From the NCBI GenBank assembly GCA_048267245.1, contig JBLWXV010000001.1, forward strand, positions 2,170,001-2,234,000: a stretch of 64,000 bases of DNA, read 5' to 3'. Source of the stretch: JBLWXV01 sp048267245 (GTDB lineage: Bacteria > Bdellovibrionota > Bacteriovoracia > Bacteriovoracales > Bacteriovoracaceae). Positions 52,680 to 61,718 of the stretch are shown piece by piece (within the stretch, counting starts at the first letter, position 1; every line of letters starts with the position of its first letter). The position numbers were made by a program, and so were the translations under genes. Below the pieces are notes generated by a model. That model ran no database searches, was not told the origin of the DNA, and saw nothing but the letters and a program-made list of their open reading frames with translations.

Positions 52680-54023
52680 ATGCCTTTGATTGATAAGGCC
52701 CAAATTCTCTGCTCTCTCAAAGAGTTCTGGAATGAGACCTCTATTGAGAGTGCGCCTTCAGAGTTTATGACTTTTGAAGTCGAAGTTCCAACGACTTCAC
52801 TCGCAAATCTCTGTCTACACGTTCGCAATAAGAATATCATTTACCGCCGCTCTAAAGAGGGAGACGAGGGTCTCGCCATAGGTGAACTTTATCGCCACCA
52901 AGATCCGGCCGAAAGAGATAAAACTCTTCTCATTCTTGCTAGAAACCCAAAGCTACACCTCTACTTTGTCTCTCGTTTTGAACCAGATGGTATCAAGGCG
53001 CCAGAGTGGGCACACTTTGGAAAAGAGCTTGGAATTATTCCCATCGTCGAGTGGCAAACAAAGAATGCAAAATCTAGTTTGCGCATAAATTTTACCAGAG
53101 ACAATATAACCACGGCAGATAAGCGGGCAGAATTTCTCTTTAAAGTAGATGAACTCCTCGATTTTATGCCTGAGTCTAGCTCTGCAACCAAATTTACCTC
53201 GATGGTAGAATCGCCCTCAGAAGAGATTTGGTGCCAGGCCATTGACGACCTCGCCCTTACACTATCTTGTCATGATGGCCCTGAGGATCCAGATAAAGTA
53301 GTGATGGCCAGAAAGCGAGTCATTCGCGCTAAGAACCTCATTGATCCCCAAAGTATCTTCAAAGAAATGTCTCTAGATAATATTGAGGGGCATATTTTCT
53401 TTATTAAAGTAGACGACCACCGCGCCTTCCTAAGCTTCACCCCAGAGCGCCTCTTTCATTTTCGCGCCCAAAAGGTGGAAGTCGACGTCATCGCAGGAAC
53501 AAGGCCACGCGGCTCACACCCTGACGAAGACCAGGCCTTTGCAGAAGACCTGATGAACTCTCCAAAAGAGCTTGAAGAGCATAGAATCGTCGCCCATGAA
53601 ATTGAGCGAAAGCTCAAGGAATTCTGTAGTGCCGTGAATGCAACCGCAAAGGAAGAATTGCTGCGTCTCAAACACGTGCAACACATTCAAGGGCGCTTTC
53701 AAGGCCAGGTCGGCGCTGGAATCAATCAATTTGAAATTATGGAAAAACTTCACCCTACTCCAGCAGTTGGGGGAAGACCCTGGCCCGCGGCCAAAAAGTA
53801 TATTGAGCGATACGAGCGATTTGATCGCGGACTCTACGCTGGCCCATGTGGACTTATCAGTGAGTCCTACACAGACCTCATGGTCGGAATCCGCTCTATT
53901 GTCATCTATCAAGATGAAGTCCATATTTTTGGTGGCGCCGGGATCGTTGCAGGATCAAAAGGAAAGAACGAGTGGATCGAAACTCACAACAAAATGAAGA
54001 ATTTCAAAATAGCGCTCTCTTAA
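52680..54023 (+). CDS. menF: Isochorismate synthase (MenF)
   Basis: Converts chorismate to isochorismate, the entry to menaquinone synthesis. 447 residues, in the chorismate-binding enzyme family. The conserved core is in the C-terminal half: VMARKRVIRAKN (catalytic Lys region), FLSFTPERLFHF, VIAGTRPRG, KELEEHRIVAHEIE, and the signature LHPTPAVGGRP...FDRGLYAGPCG. The N-terminal half (1-200) is divergent, as usual. The 3' end overlaps menD by 52 nt in another frame. Confidence 0.94.
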   Translation: MPLIDKAQILCSLKEFWNETSIESAPSEFMTFEVEVPTTSLANLCLHVRNKNIIYRRSKEGDEGLAIGELYRHQDPAERDKTLLILARNPKLHLYFVSRFEPDGIKAPEWAHFGKELGIIPIVEWQTKNAKSSLRINFTRDNITTADKRAEFLFKVDELLDFMPESSSATKFTSMVESPSEEIWCQAIDDLALTLSCHDGPEDPDKVVMARKRVIRAKNLIDPQSIFKEMSLDNIEGHIFFIKVDDHRAFLSFTPERLFHFRAQKVEVDVIAGTRPRGSHPDEDQAFAEDLMNSPKELEEHRIVAHEIERKLKEFCSAVNATAKEELLRLKHVQHIQGRFQGQVGAGINQFEIMEKLHPTPAVGGRPWPAAKKYIERYERFDRGLYAGPCGLISESYTDLMVGIRSIVIYQDEVHIFGGAGIVAGSKGKNEWIETHNKMKNFKIALS

Positions 54024-55741
54024 AGAATAACCGCGCTAGACTTTGGAGCTCTGTGATCATCGACGCCCTTATTAAAGGTGGCGTGAAGCGATTTTACGTC
54101 AGTCCCGGAATGAGAAATGCCCCACTCATTGCCGCCCTCAACCTGCGTGCAAATGAAGTACACTTTGAAATGGTCATCGACGAGCGAGGGGCTGCGTACC
54201 GAGCGCTTGGTGCGAGCAAGGTGAGTGGTGAGACCTCTTGTCTGATCTGCACATCGGGAACGGCCCTCACTAATTATTTGCCGGCACTCATTGAGGCCAA
54301 GAAAACTCATATTCCCCTCTTGGCCATAAGTGCAGATCGCCCACCTGAACTCACTTTTTCAGATGCCAATCAGACCATTCAGCAAGATAGAATTTTTATC
54401 GGCGCTGGGATAGATTCACACACACTTCAAGCTCCAAATGATCAAGTATCGCTAAAAGCAATTGTGGGTGAAGTCCTGCACATGCTCTCAAAAACAAAGT
54501 GGCCAAAAATGGGCCCAGTTCACCTAAATATTCCCTTTAGAGAACCACTAGATCACATAAGTGAAAGCGTCGGGCAAACACAGGTCTCAGAGGCCAATCA
54601 GATCATGAATCAGGCGCGAGCACTTGTAGAGTCGGCCTACCCAGGTTTTTCTCTGGGAGCGCAGGAAGAAGCTTACCTTAAAGCGACCCTCAAAGCCGCT
54701 AAAAACCCTCTACTTGTTGTGGGTGGACTCTCGCCATTTCAAGTTGGGGATTCTCTTAAAACATGGGTAAAGAACTTTAAAGGGGCAAAAGTCTTAGATG
54801 TCTCAAGCTCACTTAAATATCTCTTCTCACTGTCTGATGGCGCAGTTCCCACATTTGAGCACCAAGAAATTCAAAGTTACTTAAGTGAAAACAGACCTGA
54901 CCTCATCATTCAACTAGGTGGACGCCTCACTAGTAAATTCTACTATAATTTTCTCTCACAAAACCCGGACATACCTCTCATTGTCGCTAGTGCAGGAATG
55001 GAGCGCGAAGACCCTTCATTTAGAGTGAGCTATCGCTATCATGGAGCACCTGAGAATTTTACACGCGACCTTTTATGCGTGATGGATGAGACTCAAAACC
55101 ACGGTCTTGGCCACTTTCGTGAAGTGGTTGCCCGAAAAGAAGAAATAATTGAAAAGGCAAAGCCTAGCTACCCCGTTCTCTCAAAGACGCTCATTGAAAT
55201 CATCCCTGATAAGAGTGCGCTCTATCTGGGAAATTCAACTGTCATTAGAAGCTTTGATTCCTATGCCTCAAATACACTCTCTAAAGATTTAATGATTCTC
55301 ACTAACCGTGGAGTTAGTGGAATTGAAGGCCTAATTGCAAGCGCAGTCGGGGCCAGAGATGAACTTCCAGGTAATATTCCCCTCACTCTAGTTAACGGCG
55401 ATGTGGCGACACTTCACGACCTCAACTCGCTCTTTATGCTCGCCGCTCATGAGAAACAGGTCATTCTCATCGTGGCCAACAACTCCTGTGGTGGAATCTT
55501 TAGCCTACTTCCAGTAGCCTCAGAAAAGGATGTCACCGACAGAATTAGAACTCCTATTGAAATAAACTATAAGGCCGCAGAAGAGTTCTTTAGAATTCAG
55601 GTACTGCGCGCCCACAGTAAAGAAGAGCTCAAAATTCAGTATGAAAGCGCACTGAAGTCTGGAAAAAGCGCCTTAATTGATTTTGTCTTTAGCGATGAAG
55701 ACAACACGCAGGTCTATTCACAGTTAAAAACAGTTAGGTAA
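53972..55741 (+). CDS. menD: SEPHCHC synthase (MenD)
   Basis: Thiamine-diphosphate enzyme adding the succinyl semialdehyde unit from 2-oxoglutarate to isochorismate. 589 residues. The Pyr domain begins with NNRARLWSSVIIDAL and GVKRFYVSPGMRNAPL, where most MenDs read GSRS; the catalytic-site Glu lies in FEMVIDERGAAY. The PP domain TPP motif is GDVATLHDLNS...NNSCGGIFSLLP. The start is GTG inside menF, with AAGGA 8 nt upstream; no later start would keep the conserved NN-x-R-x-LW segment, so the 52-nt overlap is probably real. Confidence 0.94.
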   Translation: MDRNSQQNEEFQNSALLKNNRARLWSSVIIDALIKGGVKRFYVSPGMRNAPLIAALNLRANEVHFEMVIDERGAAYRALGASKVSGETSCLICTSGTALTNYLPALIEAKKTHIPLLAISADRPPELTFSDANQTIQQDRIFIGAGIDSHTLQAPNDQVSLKAIVGEVLHMLSKTKWPKMGPVHLNIPFREPLDHISESVGQTQVSEANQIMNQARALVESAYPGFSLGAQEEAYLKATLKAAKNPLLVVGGLSPFQVGDSLKTWVKNFKGAKVLDVSSSLKYLFSLSDGAVPTFEHQEIQSYLSENRPDLIIQLGGRLTSKFYYNFLSQNPDIPLIVASAGMEREDPSFRVSYRYHGAPENFTRDLLCVMDETQNHGLGHFREVVARKEEIIEKAKPSYPVLSKTLIEIIPDKSALYLGNSTVIRSFDSYASNTLSKDLMILTNRGVSGIEGLIASAVGARDELPGNIPLTLVNGDVATLHDLNSLFMLAAHEKQVILIVANNSCGGIFSLLPVASEKDVTDRIRTPIEINYKAAEEFFRIQVLRAHSKEELKIQYESALKSGKSALIDFVFSDEDNTQVYSQLKTVR

Positions 55742-55749
55742 AAATAAAA

Positions 55750-56628
55750 ATGACGAATCCTTGGATACTCGCGACACGCCCTAAAACTCTCTTTGCCGGA
55801 CTCTCTCCTGTTATCCTAGGTCTTGCGCTAGCCTACGCCTTTCAACACCAAATTAATGCAACTGTGGCGGCCCTCACAATTCTTTGCTGCCTACTGATGC
55901 AAATAGGCACCAATTTAGTTAATGACTACTTTGACTACGCCAAAGGAACAGACACCCACGAGCGCATTGGTCCCGTGAGAGTCACTCAAGCGGGACTCAT
56001 TAGTGCCACTCAAGTTAAGCGCGCCTATCAGATCGTACTTGCACTTGCCTTTGTCTTGGGAATCCCGCTCATGATTACTGGGGGACCGGTCATCGTTGCC
56101 ATCGGGCTCTCAAGTCTACTTGGCGCCTACTGCTACACAGGTGGCCCCTACCCACTCTCCTACTATGGATTGGGAGAAGTCATGGCGCTCATCTTCTTTG
56201 GCCCCGTTGCCGTGGCCGGAACTTTCTACTTACAAACTCACACCATGCACCCCGCAGCGATTCTCTACGGGCTCCTACCTGGATTTCTGAGCTGGTCTAT
56301 CCTCGCCGTCAATAACCTTCGCGACCGAGCAGGGGATAGAATTAACAATAAGCGCACTCTGGCCGTGAGAACAAGTGAGCTTGGGGCCCGCCTGATTGTG
56401 ATCTTTGGCATCGTGCTCTCACAGGTTATTAGCTTAAACGCCTTTTTTAATCTCGATAATAAGCTCACCCTAGGCACTCTCTTAATAACGGCGCTCTTTT
56501 ATAGGACTTGGAAGAAAATTTTAGTGGGAAAAATTGATGGGCAATTAAATGAGACTCTTGCAAGCATTGGCAAATTTCTCTTTTTCAACTGTATCCTATT
56601 TTCCTTCGGCCTCATCATCAAATTTTAA
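55750..56628 (+). CDS. menA: 1,4-dihydroxy-2-naphthoate polyprenyltransferase (MenA)
   Basis: Inner-membrane UbiA-family prenyltransferase attaching the polyprenyl chain to DHNA. 292 residues. Start WILATRPKTLFAGLSPVILG is family-typical. First Asp motif NLVNDYFDYAKGTD (about 57-70), then GPVRVTQAG; second motif NNLRDRAGDRINNKRTLAVR (about 190-209). About eight membrane helices. It follows menD by 8 nt and precedes menC by 12 nt. Confidence 0.95.
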   Translation: MTNPWILATRPKTLFAGLSPVILGLALAYAFQHQINATVAALTILCCLLMQIGTNLVNDYFDYAKGTDTHERIGPVRVTQAGLISATQVKRAYQIVLALAFVLGIPLMITGGPVIVAIGLSSLLGAYCYTGGPYPLSYYGLGEVMALIFFGPVAVAGTFYLQTHTMHPAAILYGLLPGFLSWSILAVNNLRDRAGDRINNKRTLAVRTSELGARLIVIFGIVLSQVISLNAFFNLDNKLTLGTLLITALFYRTWKKILVGKIDGQLNETLASIGKFLFFNCILFSFGLIIKF

Positions 56629-56640
56629 GGAGCTTACTTT

Positions 56641-57558
56641 ATGGGCCCCTTAAAAATTTCTTCAAATATTATCTCTCAGAAATTTAATCGAGAGCTCTCC
56701 CTTGCCCCTGGTCTCTCAATTGTGGCGCGCGAAGCACTCTTAATCGATTTCAAGTTTGAAGGATATTTTTTTAGAGGCGAAGTTCCACTCCTACCAGGCT
56801 ACCTTCCACTTAACGCTCAATCGGCCAGTGAGGCACTTAAAAGTATCTCCTTAACAGGAAGGAAGTTAAAAGACTTTGATCTAGGGCAAAGTTACTTCGG
56901 ACTCTTTGATGGCCCTAGAGACTCGCAAATTATGATGGCCCTTGAAGGCGCACTTCTAGCGACCCTAGTAAGTACAAATCAGCTAAAATTAAAGAATACT
57001 AAAAACGTTCGTGCCCAACAACTAGTCTATGCTGGTGATCAAGAGGTCTTGCCGGCAAGTGCCTTCAAAATTAAAATTGGTCGCAATCATTTTAAAGAGG
57101 AAATTGAATATACAAGTGAGCTTCAGAGGAAATTTCCAAACGCTCGGATAAGACTTGATCCCAATCGCTCCCTCACTCATTCTGAATTAGAACTGCTTGA
57201 GCCCTTAAAAATTGATGGAATTGAATTTAGCTTCGCTGAATGTATGACTCAGAAAACGTCTCATAAAATCTTCCTAGACGATGATCTCTCTAGAGTTGAT
57301 ATTTCTGCGCTACCTAGAGGTGTAGCCGGTCTCATCTACAAGCCTGCTCGCGATGGCGCCATCAGTGGCATGAGTAAGTATCTTTCTCACTATGAACTCA
57401 CTCTCTCATCCACCTACGAAACGCTTCTAGGCCTTGATCACATTGCCCTTGGCGCGCTGGTGTTTGAGCTTAAAGGGGCCCAAGGACTTGGCACATATTC
57501 TTACTTAAAAGGCCCTGAAAGTTATCAGACTCAGTGGCTTGAGACAGAAAATAAATAG
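56641..57558 (+). CDS. menC: o-Succinylbenzoate synthase (MenC), divergent
   Basis: Enolase-superfamily dehydratase making o-succinylbenzoate from SHCHC. 305 residues. Catalytic pattern: acid/base Lys in FKIKIG (about 140-145), metal ligands in RLDPN (Asp), GIEFSFAE (Glu) and FLDDDLS (Asp), and second-side Lys in YKPARDG. Sequence is otherwise divergent (N-terminal capping domain unusual, ends at 305). AAGGAG lies 9 nt before the ATG. It is the last gene of the men unit. MenB, MenE and MenH are not adjacent. Confidence 0.85.
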   Translation: MGPLKISSNIISQKFNRELSLAPGLSIVAREALLIDFKFEGYFFRGEVPLLPGYLPLNAQSASEALKSISLTGRKLKDFDLGQSYFGLFDGPRDSQIMMALEGALLATLVSTNQLKLKNTKNVRAQQLVYAGDQEVLPASAFKIKIGRNHFKEEIEYTSELQRKFPNARIRLDPNRSLTHSELELLEPLKIDGIEFSFAECMTQKTSHKIFLDDDLSRVDISALPRGVAGLIYKPARDGAISGMSKYLSHYELTLSSTYETLLGLDHIALGALVFELKGAQGLGTYSYLKGPESYQTQWLETENK

Positions 57559-57681
57559 ATAGTATTTTTATCGGGTAAAGGTGCTTATACTTTTTAGAGG
57601 CGGTGTTTGATAATCGCTAGCACGTCTTTGCCTGCTGCCCAGAAACCCCTCATTTTTGCTACACTATAAGCAGGAGCAATT

Positions 57682-57882
57682 ATGAAGAACATCACACTCA
57701 TGGCCTTTATCTTAATGACAGTCTTTCTTTTAAGCGCTGGTGGTTGCTCAAGTACTTCTCGCACTGTTGCTGAAGAACATCCTGACAAAGACAGCACTCT
57801 AAAAAGCGAGTATTGCAAGAATCTCAATCCCCACGACTCAGATCAGTACTTTGATGAGTATGAGCGCTGTAAGGGCAAATAG
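57682..57882 (+). CDS. Small lipoprotein
   Basis: 66 residues with a lipoprotein signal: hydrophobic segment (residues 4-18) and lipobox SAGGC (Cys22). The mature part is short, polar and acidic, with two more cysteines (EYCKNL, ERCKG). AGGAG lies 8 nt before the ATG. Function unknown. The 123-nt upstream gap holds no other supported gene. Confidence 0.68.
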   Translation: MKNITLMAFILMTVFLLSAGGCSSTSRTVAEEHPDKDSTLKSEYCKNLNPHDSDQYFDEYERCKGK

Positions 57883-57925
57883 TTTAAAATACGCCTTTAA
57901 ATTTCTCTTTCAAACTGATAGATAG

Positions 57926-57944
57926 CCTCAATAACCAATTGAGG
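57926..57944 (+). promoter_or_regulatory. Hairpin masking the ribosome-binding site of the porin-like gene
   Basis: CCTCAAT (57926-57932) and ATTGAGG (57938-57944) are perfect 7-bp arms with a 5-nt loop. The GAGG of the second arm is the Shine-Dalgarno sequence, 8 nt before the ATG at 57953. Folding would block translation, as in an RNA thermometer or sRNA-controlled porin leader. Confidence 0.5.
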
Positions 57945-57952
57945 ATTAAGCC

Positions 57953-59155
57953 ATGTCACGCCTGACTTTCAGCGGAGCAATTGCCCTACTTCTAAGCATT
58001 TTAGTCACTTACACAAATGCCTGGGCCCTCGATGCTGAGATCAAAGGCTTCATTGCGCTAGACCTCTTAGGCGTAGAGAAGGTTGATTCAAAGAAGCTCG
58101 ATGCCACCAGCGGGCTTGGGGCCCTCGATCTCAAGGTCTACGCCACCCACGAAGACTTTACCGCCAAAATCAAGCTAGATCTCGATGACTCAAATCTTGG
58201 AAGTGGCTACAATCTCTATGAAGAGGCCAACGTCACTTATCGTGCCACCGATGAAATCAAGGTCATCGCCGGCAAGGGCAAAGTACCATTTCACCGCATG
58301 CGCTACGGTGTGACTGAATCATCCTATATTGACTCAGGCTCGCTCCTTGGCAGTGATCATTCTTGGCGAGATGTGGACCAGAAAATACTCGTCACCCTGA
58401 CATACGGAAGCTTCAAAAAGAAATTCTTCCTCCACACTTCAGTCTACGGCAGCAGTGAGGAGTTTGATAAAAACGATGATGGCACACTTAAAACAAATTT
58501 TAACTCGCGCTTTAGTAGTTACGAAATTGCTAAGCGCCCTTCAAATTCATTTCACATTAGAGATGAGCTTGGACTTGCCACTAAGCTAGAGTATTTCTTT
58601 ACCAAGTCTCTAGAGATGTCTGGTGCTGCTATTTACTATAAGAGTGAGTGGCAAAAGCCTTCATGGGCGCTAGATTACGGCGGTCGCTACCGCCTGGGCG
58701 CTCACGAAATTTGGTGGGAGAGCGAATACGCTGTCTACCGCACACATCCCTTTGATCGCTACGCCTCTTTCTATCAGACAGAGCTCTACTTTGGCGTAGG
58801 GGCCGAGTATCGCCTGAATCAAACTTGGGCACTTCTCACCAATTGGGAGGCTATTATCGTCAATAATTGGGCCTGGGGTGATCAGCCGATTAATCCCCTC
58901 GACAATAATGGCACCGGTGGATTCACCAACCAAAAGACTGAAAATGCCCTCTATGAAAATGATAACTACAAAGCAGAGTTGGGACTCAAGTACTACTTTC
59001 AAAAGAGTGCATTCTTAACTCTAGGTTTTATGTACGAGAAGAAAATTTCTAAAAAAGACCACAGTAAAACCGCTGCCAATAATGACACGATTGGATTTAG
59101 AAATCCTAACCGAGACGGCAGACAGATTAAGGCGGGTCTCGCCTTCTGGTTTTAA
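57953..59155 (+). CDS. Porin-like outer-membrane beta-barrel protein
   Basis: 400 residues; signal peptide ending TNAWA (about residue 24). The mature sequence is made of alternating strands (EIKGFIALDLLG, DFTAKIKLDLDDSN, NVTYRATDEIKVIAGKG, AIYYKSEWQ, YRLGAHEIWWESEYAVY, FLTLGFMYEKK) ending in LAFWF, a C-terminal Phe recognised by BAM. It resembles FmdC/OprP-like or alginate-export-like porins in general layout, but I cannot name the substrate. The stop codon overlaps that of ppk2 by 4 nt. Confidence 0.78.
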   Translation: MSRLTFSGAIALLLSILVTYTNAWALDAEIKGFIALDLLGVEKVDSKKLDATSGLGALDLKVYATHEDFTAKIKLDLDDSNLGSGYNLYEEANVTYRATDEIKVIAGKGKVPFHRMRYGVTESSYIDSGSLLGSDHSWRDVDQKILVTLTYGSFKKKFFLHTSVYGSSEEFDKNDDGTLKTNFNSRFSSYEIAKRPSNSFHIRDELGLATKLEYFFTKSLEMSGAAIYYKSEWQKPSWALDYGGRYRLGAHEIWWESEYAVYRTHPFDRYASFYQTELYFGVGAEYRLNQTWALLTNWEAIIVNNWAWGDQPINPLDNNGTGGFTNQKTENALYENDNYKAELGLKYYFQKSAFLTLGFMYEKKISKKDHSKTAANNDTIGFRNPNRDGRQIKAGLAFWF

Positions 59156-60114
59156 AAATCTTTTGGCCCGCGCTCAAAGATCTCGCGTTGGATGAGTTCA
59201 TCTGGCTCGTAGATTTCTTCAGCAGGGCCTAGAATTCTTGGGTCGACCTCACCAATGGCATCATCATCGCGCTCATCATAGGGAAAGAGCGAAAGCACGT
59301 AGCGCATGGCCGCTAGTCGGGCACGCTTTTTACAATCACTTCTCACCACCCTCCACGGTGTCTCGGGGGTGTCAGTAAAGAAGAACATGGACTCTTTGGC
59401 CTCAGTATAGGGAGTCCATCTTCCAAGGCTCGCTATATCCATGGGGGAAATTTTCCACTGCTTGAGGGGATCGAGGATACGACCTAGGAATCTGCGAAAT
59501 TGCTCCTCACGAGAGACGCTAAACCAAAATTTAATCAGGGCAATCCCAGACTTTACCAGCATGCGCTCAAACTCAGGCACCTGCGAGACAAATTCCATGT
59601 ACTCGCGCTCGCTACAAAACTCCATGACCTTTTCAACCCCGGCGCGGTTGTACCAAGAGCGATCAAAGAAAACCATTTCACCGGAGGTAGGAAGTTGTTC
59701 CACATAGCGCTGAAAGTACCACTGCCCGCGCTCTGTCTCTGTAGGCTTTTCAAGGGCCACTACGCGCGCGCCACGGGGATTGAGGTGCTCGGTAAAGCGC
59801 TTAATAGTGCCTCCCTTTCCGGCCGCATCTCGGCCTTCAAAGACCAGCACCATGCGACGGCCACCCTTCTTAATCCACTTTTGAAGCTTGACGAGCTCAA
59901 TTTGTAAGACGCGCTTATCGCGGTCATATTCTTCACGACTGAGCTTGTCGTCAAAGGGATAGTGATCTGAAATGATGTGATTGTGGCTATGAGTGCGAAC
60001 GGCGTTTAAAACATCCGCTTCAACTAGGCCCTCTCCCTCAAAATAATCGAGAAGTGCGTCCTTACCTTTAAGACCAATGCGACGAATTTTTTCGACTAGG
60101 TCATCATCACTCAT
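59152..60114 (-). CDS. ppk2: Polyphosphate kinase 2
   Basis: 320 residues. PPK2 transfers phosphate between polyphosphate and nucleotides. Walker A GRDAAGKGGT (94-103), Walker B FFDRSWYNRAGVE (149-161), lid-region Arg-rich segment (FSVSREEQFRRFLGRI), and the family-typical YDRDKRVLQIELVKLQKWIK near 63-82. One domain, class I/II length. AGGAGG lies 5 nt before the ATG, within a perfect 10-bp inverted repeat (60119-60155). It converges with the porin gene. Confidence 0.94.
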   Translation of the reverse strand: MSDDDLVEKIRRIGLKGKDALLDYFEGEGLVEADVLNAVRTHSHNHIISDHYPFDDKLSREEYDRDKRVLQIELVKLQKWIKKGGRRMVLVFEGRDAAGKGGTIKRFTEHLNPRGARVVALEKPTETERGQWYFQRYVEQLPTSGEMVFFDRSWYNRAGVEKVMEFCSEREYMEFVSQVPEFERMLVKSGIALIKFWFSVSREEQFRRFLGRILDPLKQWKISPMDIASLGRWTPYTEAKESMFFFTDTPETPWRVVRSDCKKRARLAAMRYVLSLFPYDERDDDAIGEVDPRILGPAEEIYEPDELIQREIFERGPKDF

Positions 60115-60118
60115 AGAA

Positions 60119-60155
60119 TCCTCCTAACACCATTATACCTGAGGCGTTAGGAGGA
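60119..60155 (-). promoter_or_regulatory. Perfect inverted repeat containing the ppk2 ribosome-binding site
   Basis: On the minus strand, TCCTCCTAAC (60146-60155) and GTTAGGAGGA (60119-60128) are perfect 10-bp arms with a 17-nt loop. The second arm contains AGGAGG 5 nt before the ATG. The loop contains TATAAT (60132-60137). If that -10 is used, the RNA would start inside the second arm, so the repeat would act as DNA operator; if transcription comes from upstream it would hide the ribosome-binding site. Confidence 0.5.
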
Positions 60156-60193
60156 GTGGCAGAAAATGCCCTAAGAAATAGGTCAAGATTTTG

Positions 60194-61684
60194 TTAAGCT
60201 TCAACCTTCTGAGCTTCTGGGACCTTGGCCGGCTTCATCAAGCGAATAATTCCAAGTGATGCGCAGGCAAAAATCAATGAAGCAATGATCGAGATTGAAG
60301 AACTCACCGCAGGGTTGGCGACCCCAAAGAAGAGGTTAAGTGACAAGTGTCCAGCGAGTCCGATAATGGCAGAGATTGAAACTAACCAAAGTGGAAGATC
60401 GCGCTTGATGAGAACACCAAAGAGAATCGGCACAAGTGAAGCCGCGGCCAGACCGTAGACTCCCTTTTGAGCAAAGATCCCAACCAATTTTGGTGGGTTC
60501 CAGGCAATGGCAAAGCTAAAGAGACCAACCAGTACCAGCACAATTCGAGAGAGCATTAGTCCCTTCTTTTCTGCGTTGTCATCATTGGCCGAAGCCTTTC
60601 CAAAGATAGGACGGTAAATGTCATTAACCACCATAGAAGAGAGGGCAACAAGAATCCCATCAAGCGTAGACATTCCGGCAGCTAATAAGGTGACAGAGAC
60701 AAAGGTCAGGAAGTAGGGGCCCCACCAAGAAGTTCCCGGACCAAACTCGTGGTTGATATAGGTCGCCACCACGGCGTCTTGGCGAACAATTTCTAGGCCA
60801 GAAATTTTGGCGTAGAAACCGAGAAAGAGCATCAAACTAAATACACTTCCCACCACAAATGTGGTCAAGATGAACTTATTCACATCGCGCTCTTCTTTTA
60901 GGTAGAGCACCTTAGTGAGAATGTGCGGCTGAAGCATTAGGGCAAAGGTAATGATAAAGCCAGCGGCAAATACAGAGAAAAAGTCATAGTAAAGTGGAGA
61001 CTCTGGGTTGTAGACACTTGAGTAATTAGTGCCAAATTGAGAGAGCGTCGAAAAGAGACCACCGTCAAAGTACTTGAGTCCCTGCAAGAAGAGAAAGGCC
61101 GAAACGAAGACCATCATCGCGCCTTGCAAAGTATTGGTGTAGGCATGAGCATAGGTTCCACCCATGAGTACGTATGAGAAAACAAAGAGAAGAATAAGGA
61201 TCAAAGAAACATGGGTGCTGATTGGAAAGAGTGAACTCATTAAAAGCGAGCAACCCACGAGAATCAAGACCACAAATGTAATAGAGAGTAGATTAATAAA
61301 GGCAAAGAAAAGCGAGAGTGCTCGTGAACCGTAGCGGTGATAAATCCAATCGGGAATCGTTAGTGAGCCGCCCACATCTCCAATGCGGCGAAAGCCCTTA
61401 GTGAGAACCAGGAAGGCACAGATAATGCCTAAGACTGCGGCCACACCATAGTGTACAAAGGCCGAGAGACCGTGAACGTAGACAAAGCCTGGGTTAATCA
61501 CAAAGGTTGCCGTAGAAGAAATAGAAGCGGCCATGGTGATCCCAACAACTATTGGACTCATGTCTTTATTGCCAATTGAAAATCCCTTAAGGCCTCTTGT
61601 CTTCTTCATTCCGATATAAGACAGATAAAAGGTCAGGGCGACAAAAATAAATAACAGAACATACTTAAAAACTTCGGCACTCAT
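60194..61684 (-). CDS. Sodium:solute symporter (SSS family)
   Basis: 496 residues with about 13 membrane helices. Sodium-site regions are conserved (AASISSTATFVINPGFVYVHG, GGTYAHAYTNTLQGAMM, AAGMSTLDGILVALSSMVVNDIYRP). This subgroup includes proline, acetate and monocarboxylate carriers; substrate cannot be assigned. GGGGAGAG precedes the ATG. It lies 34 nt after the acyl-CoA ligase on the same strand, suggesting that a carboxylic acid is imported and activated by one unit. Confidence 0.9.
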   Translation of the reverse strand: MSAEVFKYVLLFIFVALTFYLSYIGMKKTRGLKGFSIGNKDMSPIVVGITMAASISSTATFVINPGFVYVHGLSAFVHYGVAAVLGIICAFLVLTKGFRRIGDVGGSLTIPDWIYHRYGSRALSLFFAFINLLSITFVVLILVGCSLLMSSLFPISTHVSLILILLFVFSYVLMGGTYAHAYTNTLQGAMMVFVSAFLFLQGLKYFDGGLFSTLSQFGTNYSSVYNPESPLYYDFFSVFAAGFIITFALMLQPHILTKVLYLKEERDVNKFILTTFVVGSVFSLMLFLGFYAKISGLEIVRQDAVVATYINHEFGPGTSWWGPYFLTFVSVTLLAAGMSTLDGILVALSSMVVNDIYRPIFGKASANDDNAEKKGLMLSRIVLVLVGLFSFAIAWNPPKLVGIFAQKGVYGLAAASLVPILFGVLIKRDLPLWLVSISAIIGLAGHLSLNLFFGVANPAVSSSISIIASLIFACASLGIIRLMKPAKVPEAQKVEA

Positions 61685-61718
61685 AACTCTCTCCCCATTT
61701 GAGTTCTTAAACCATAAT

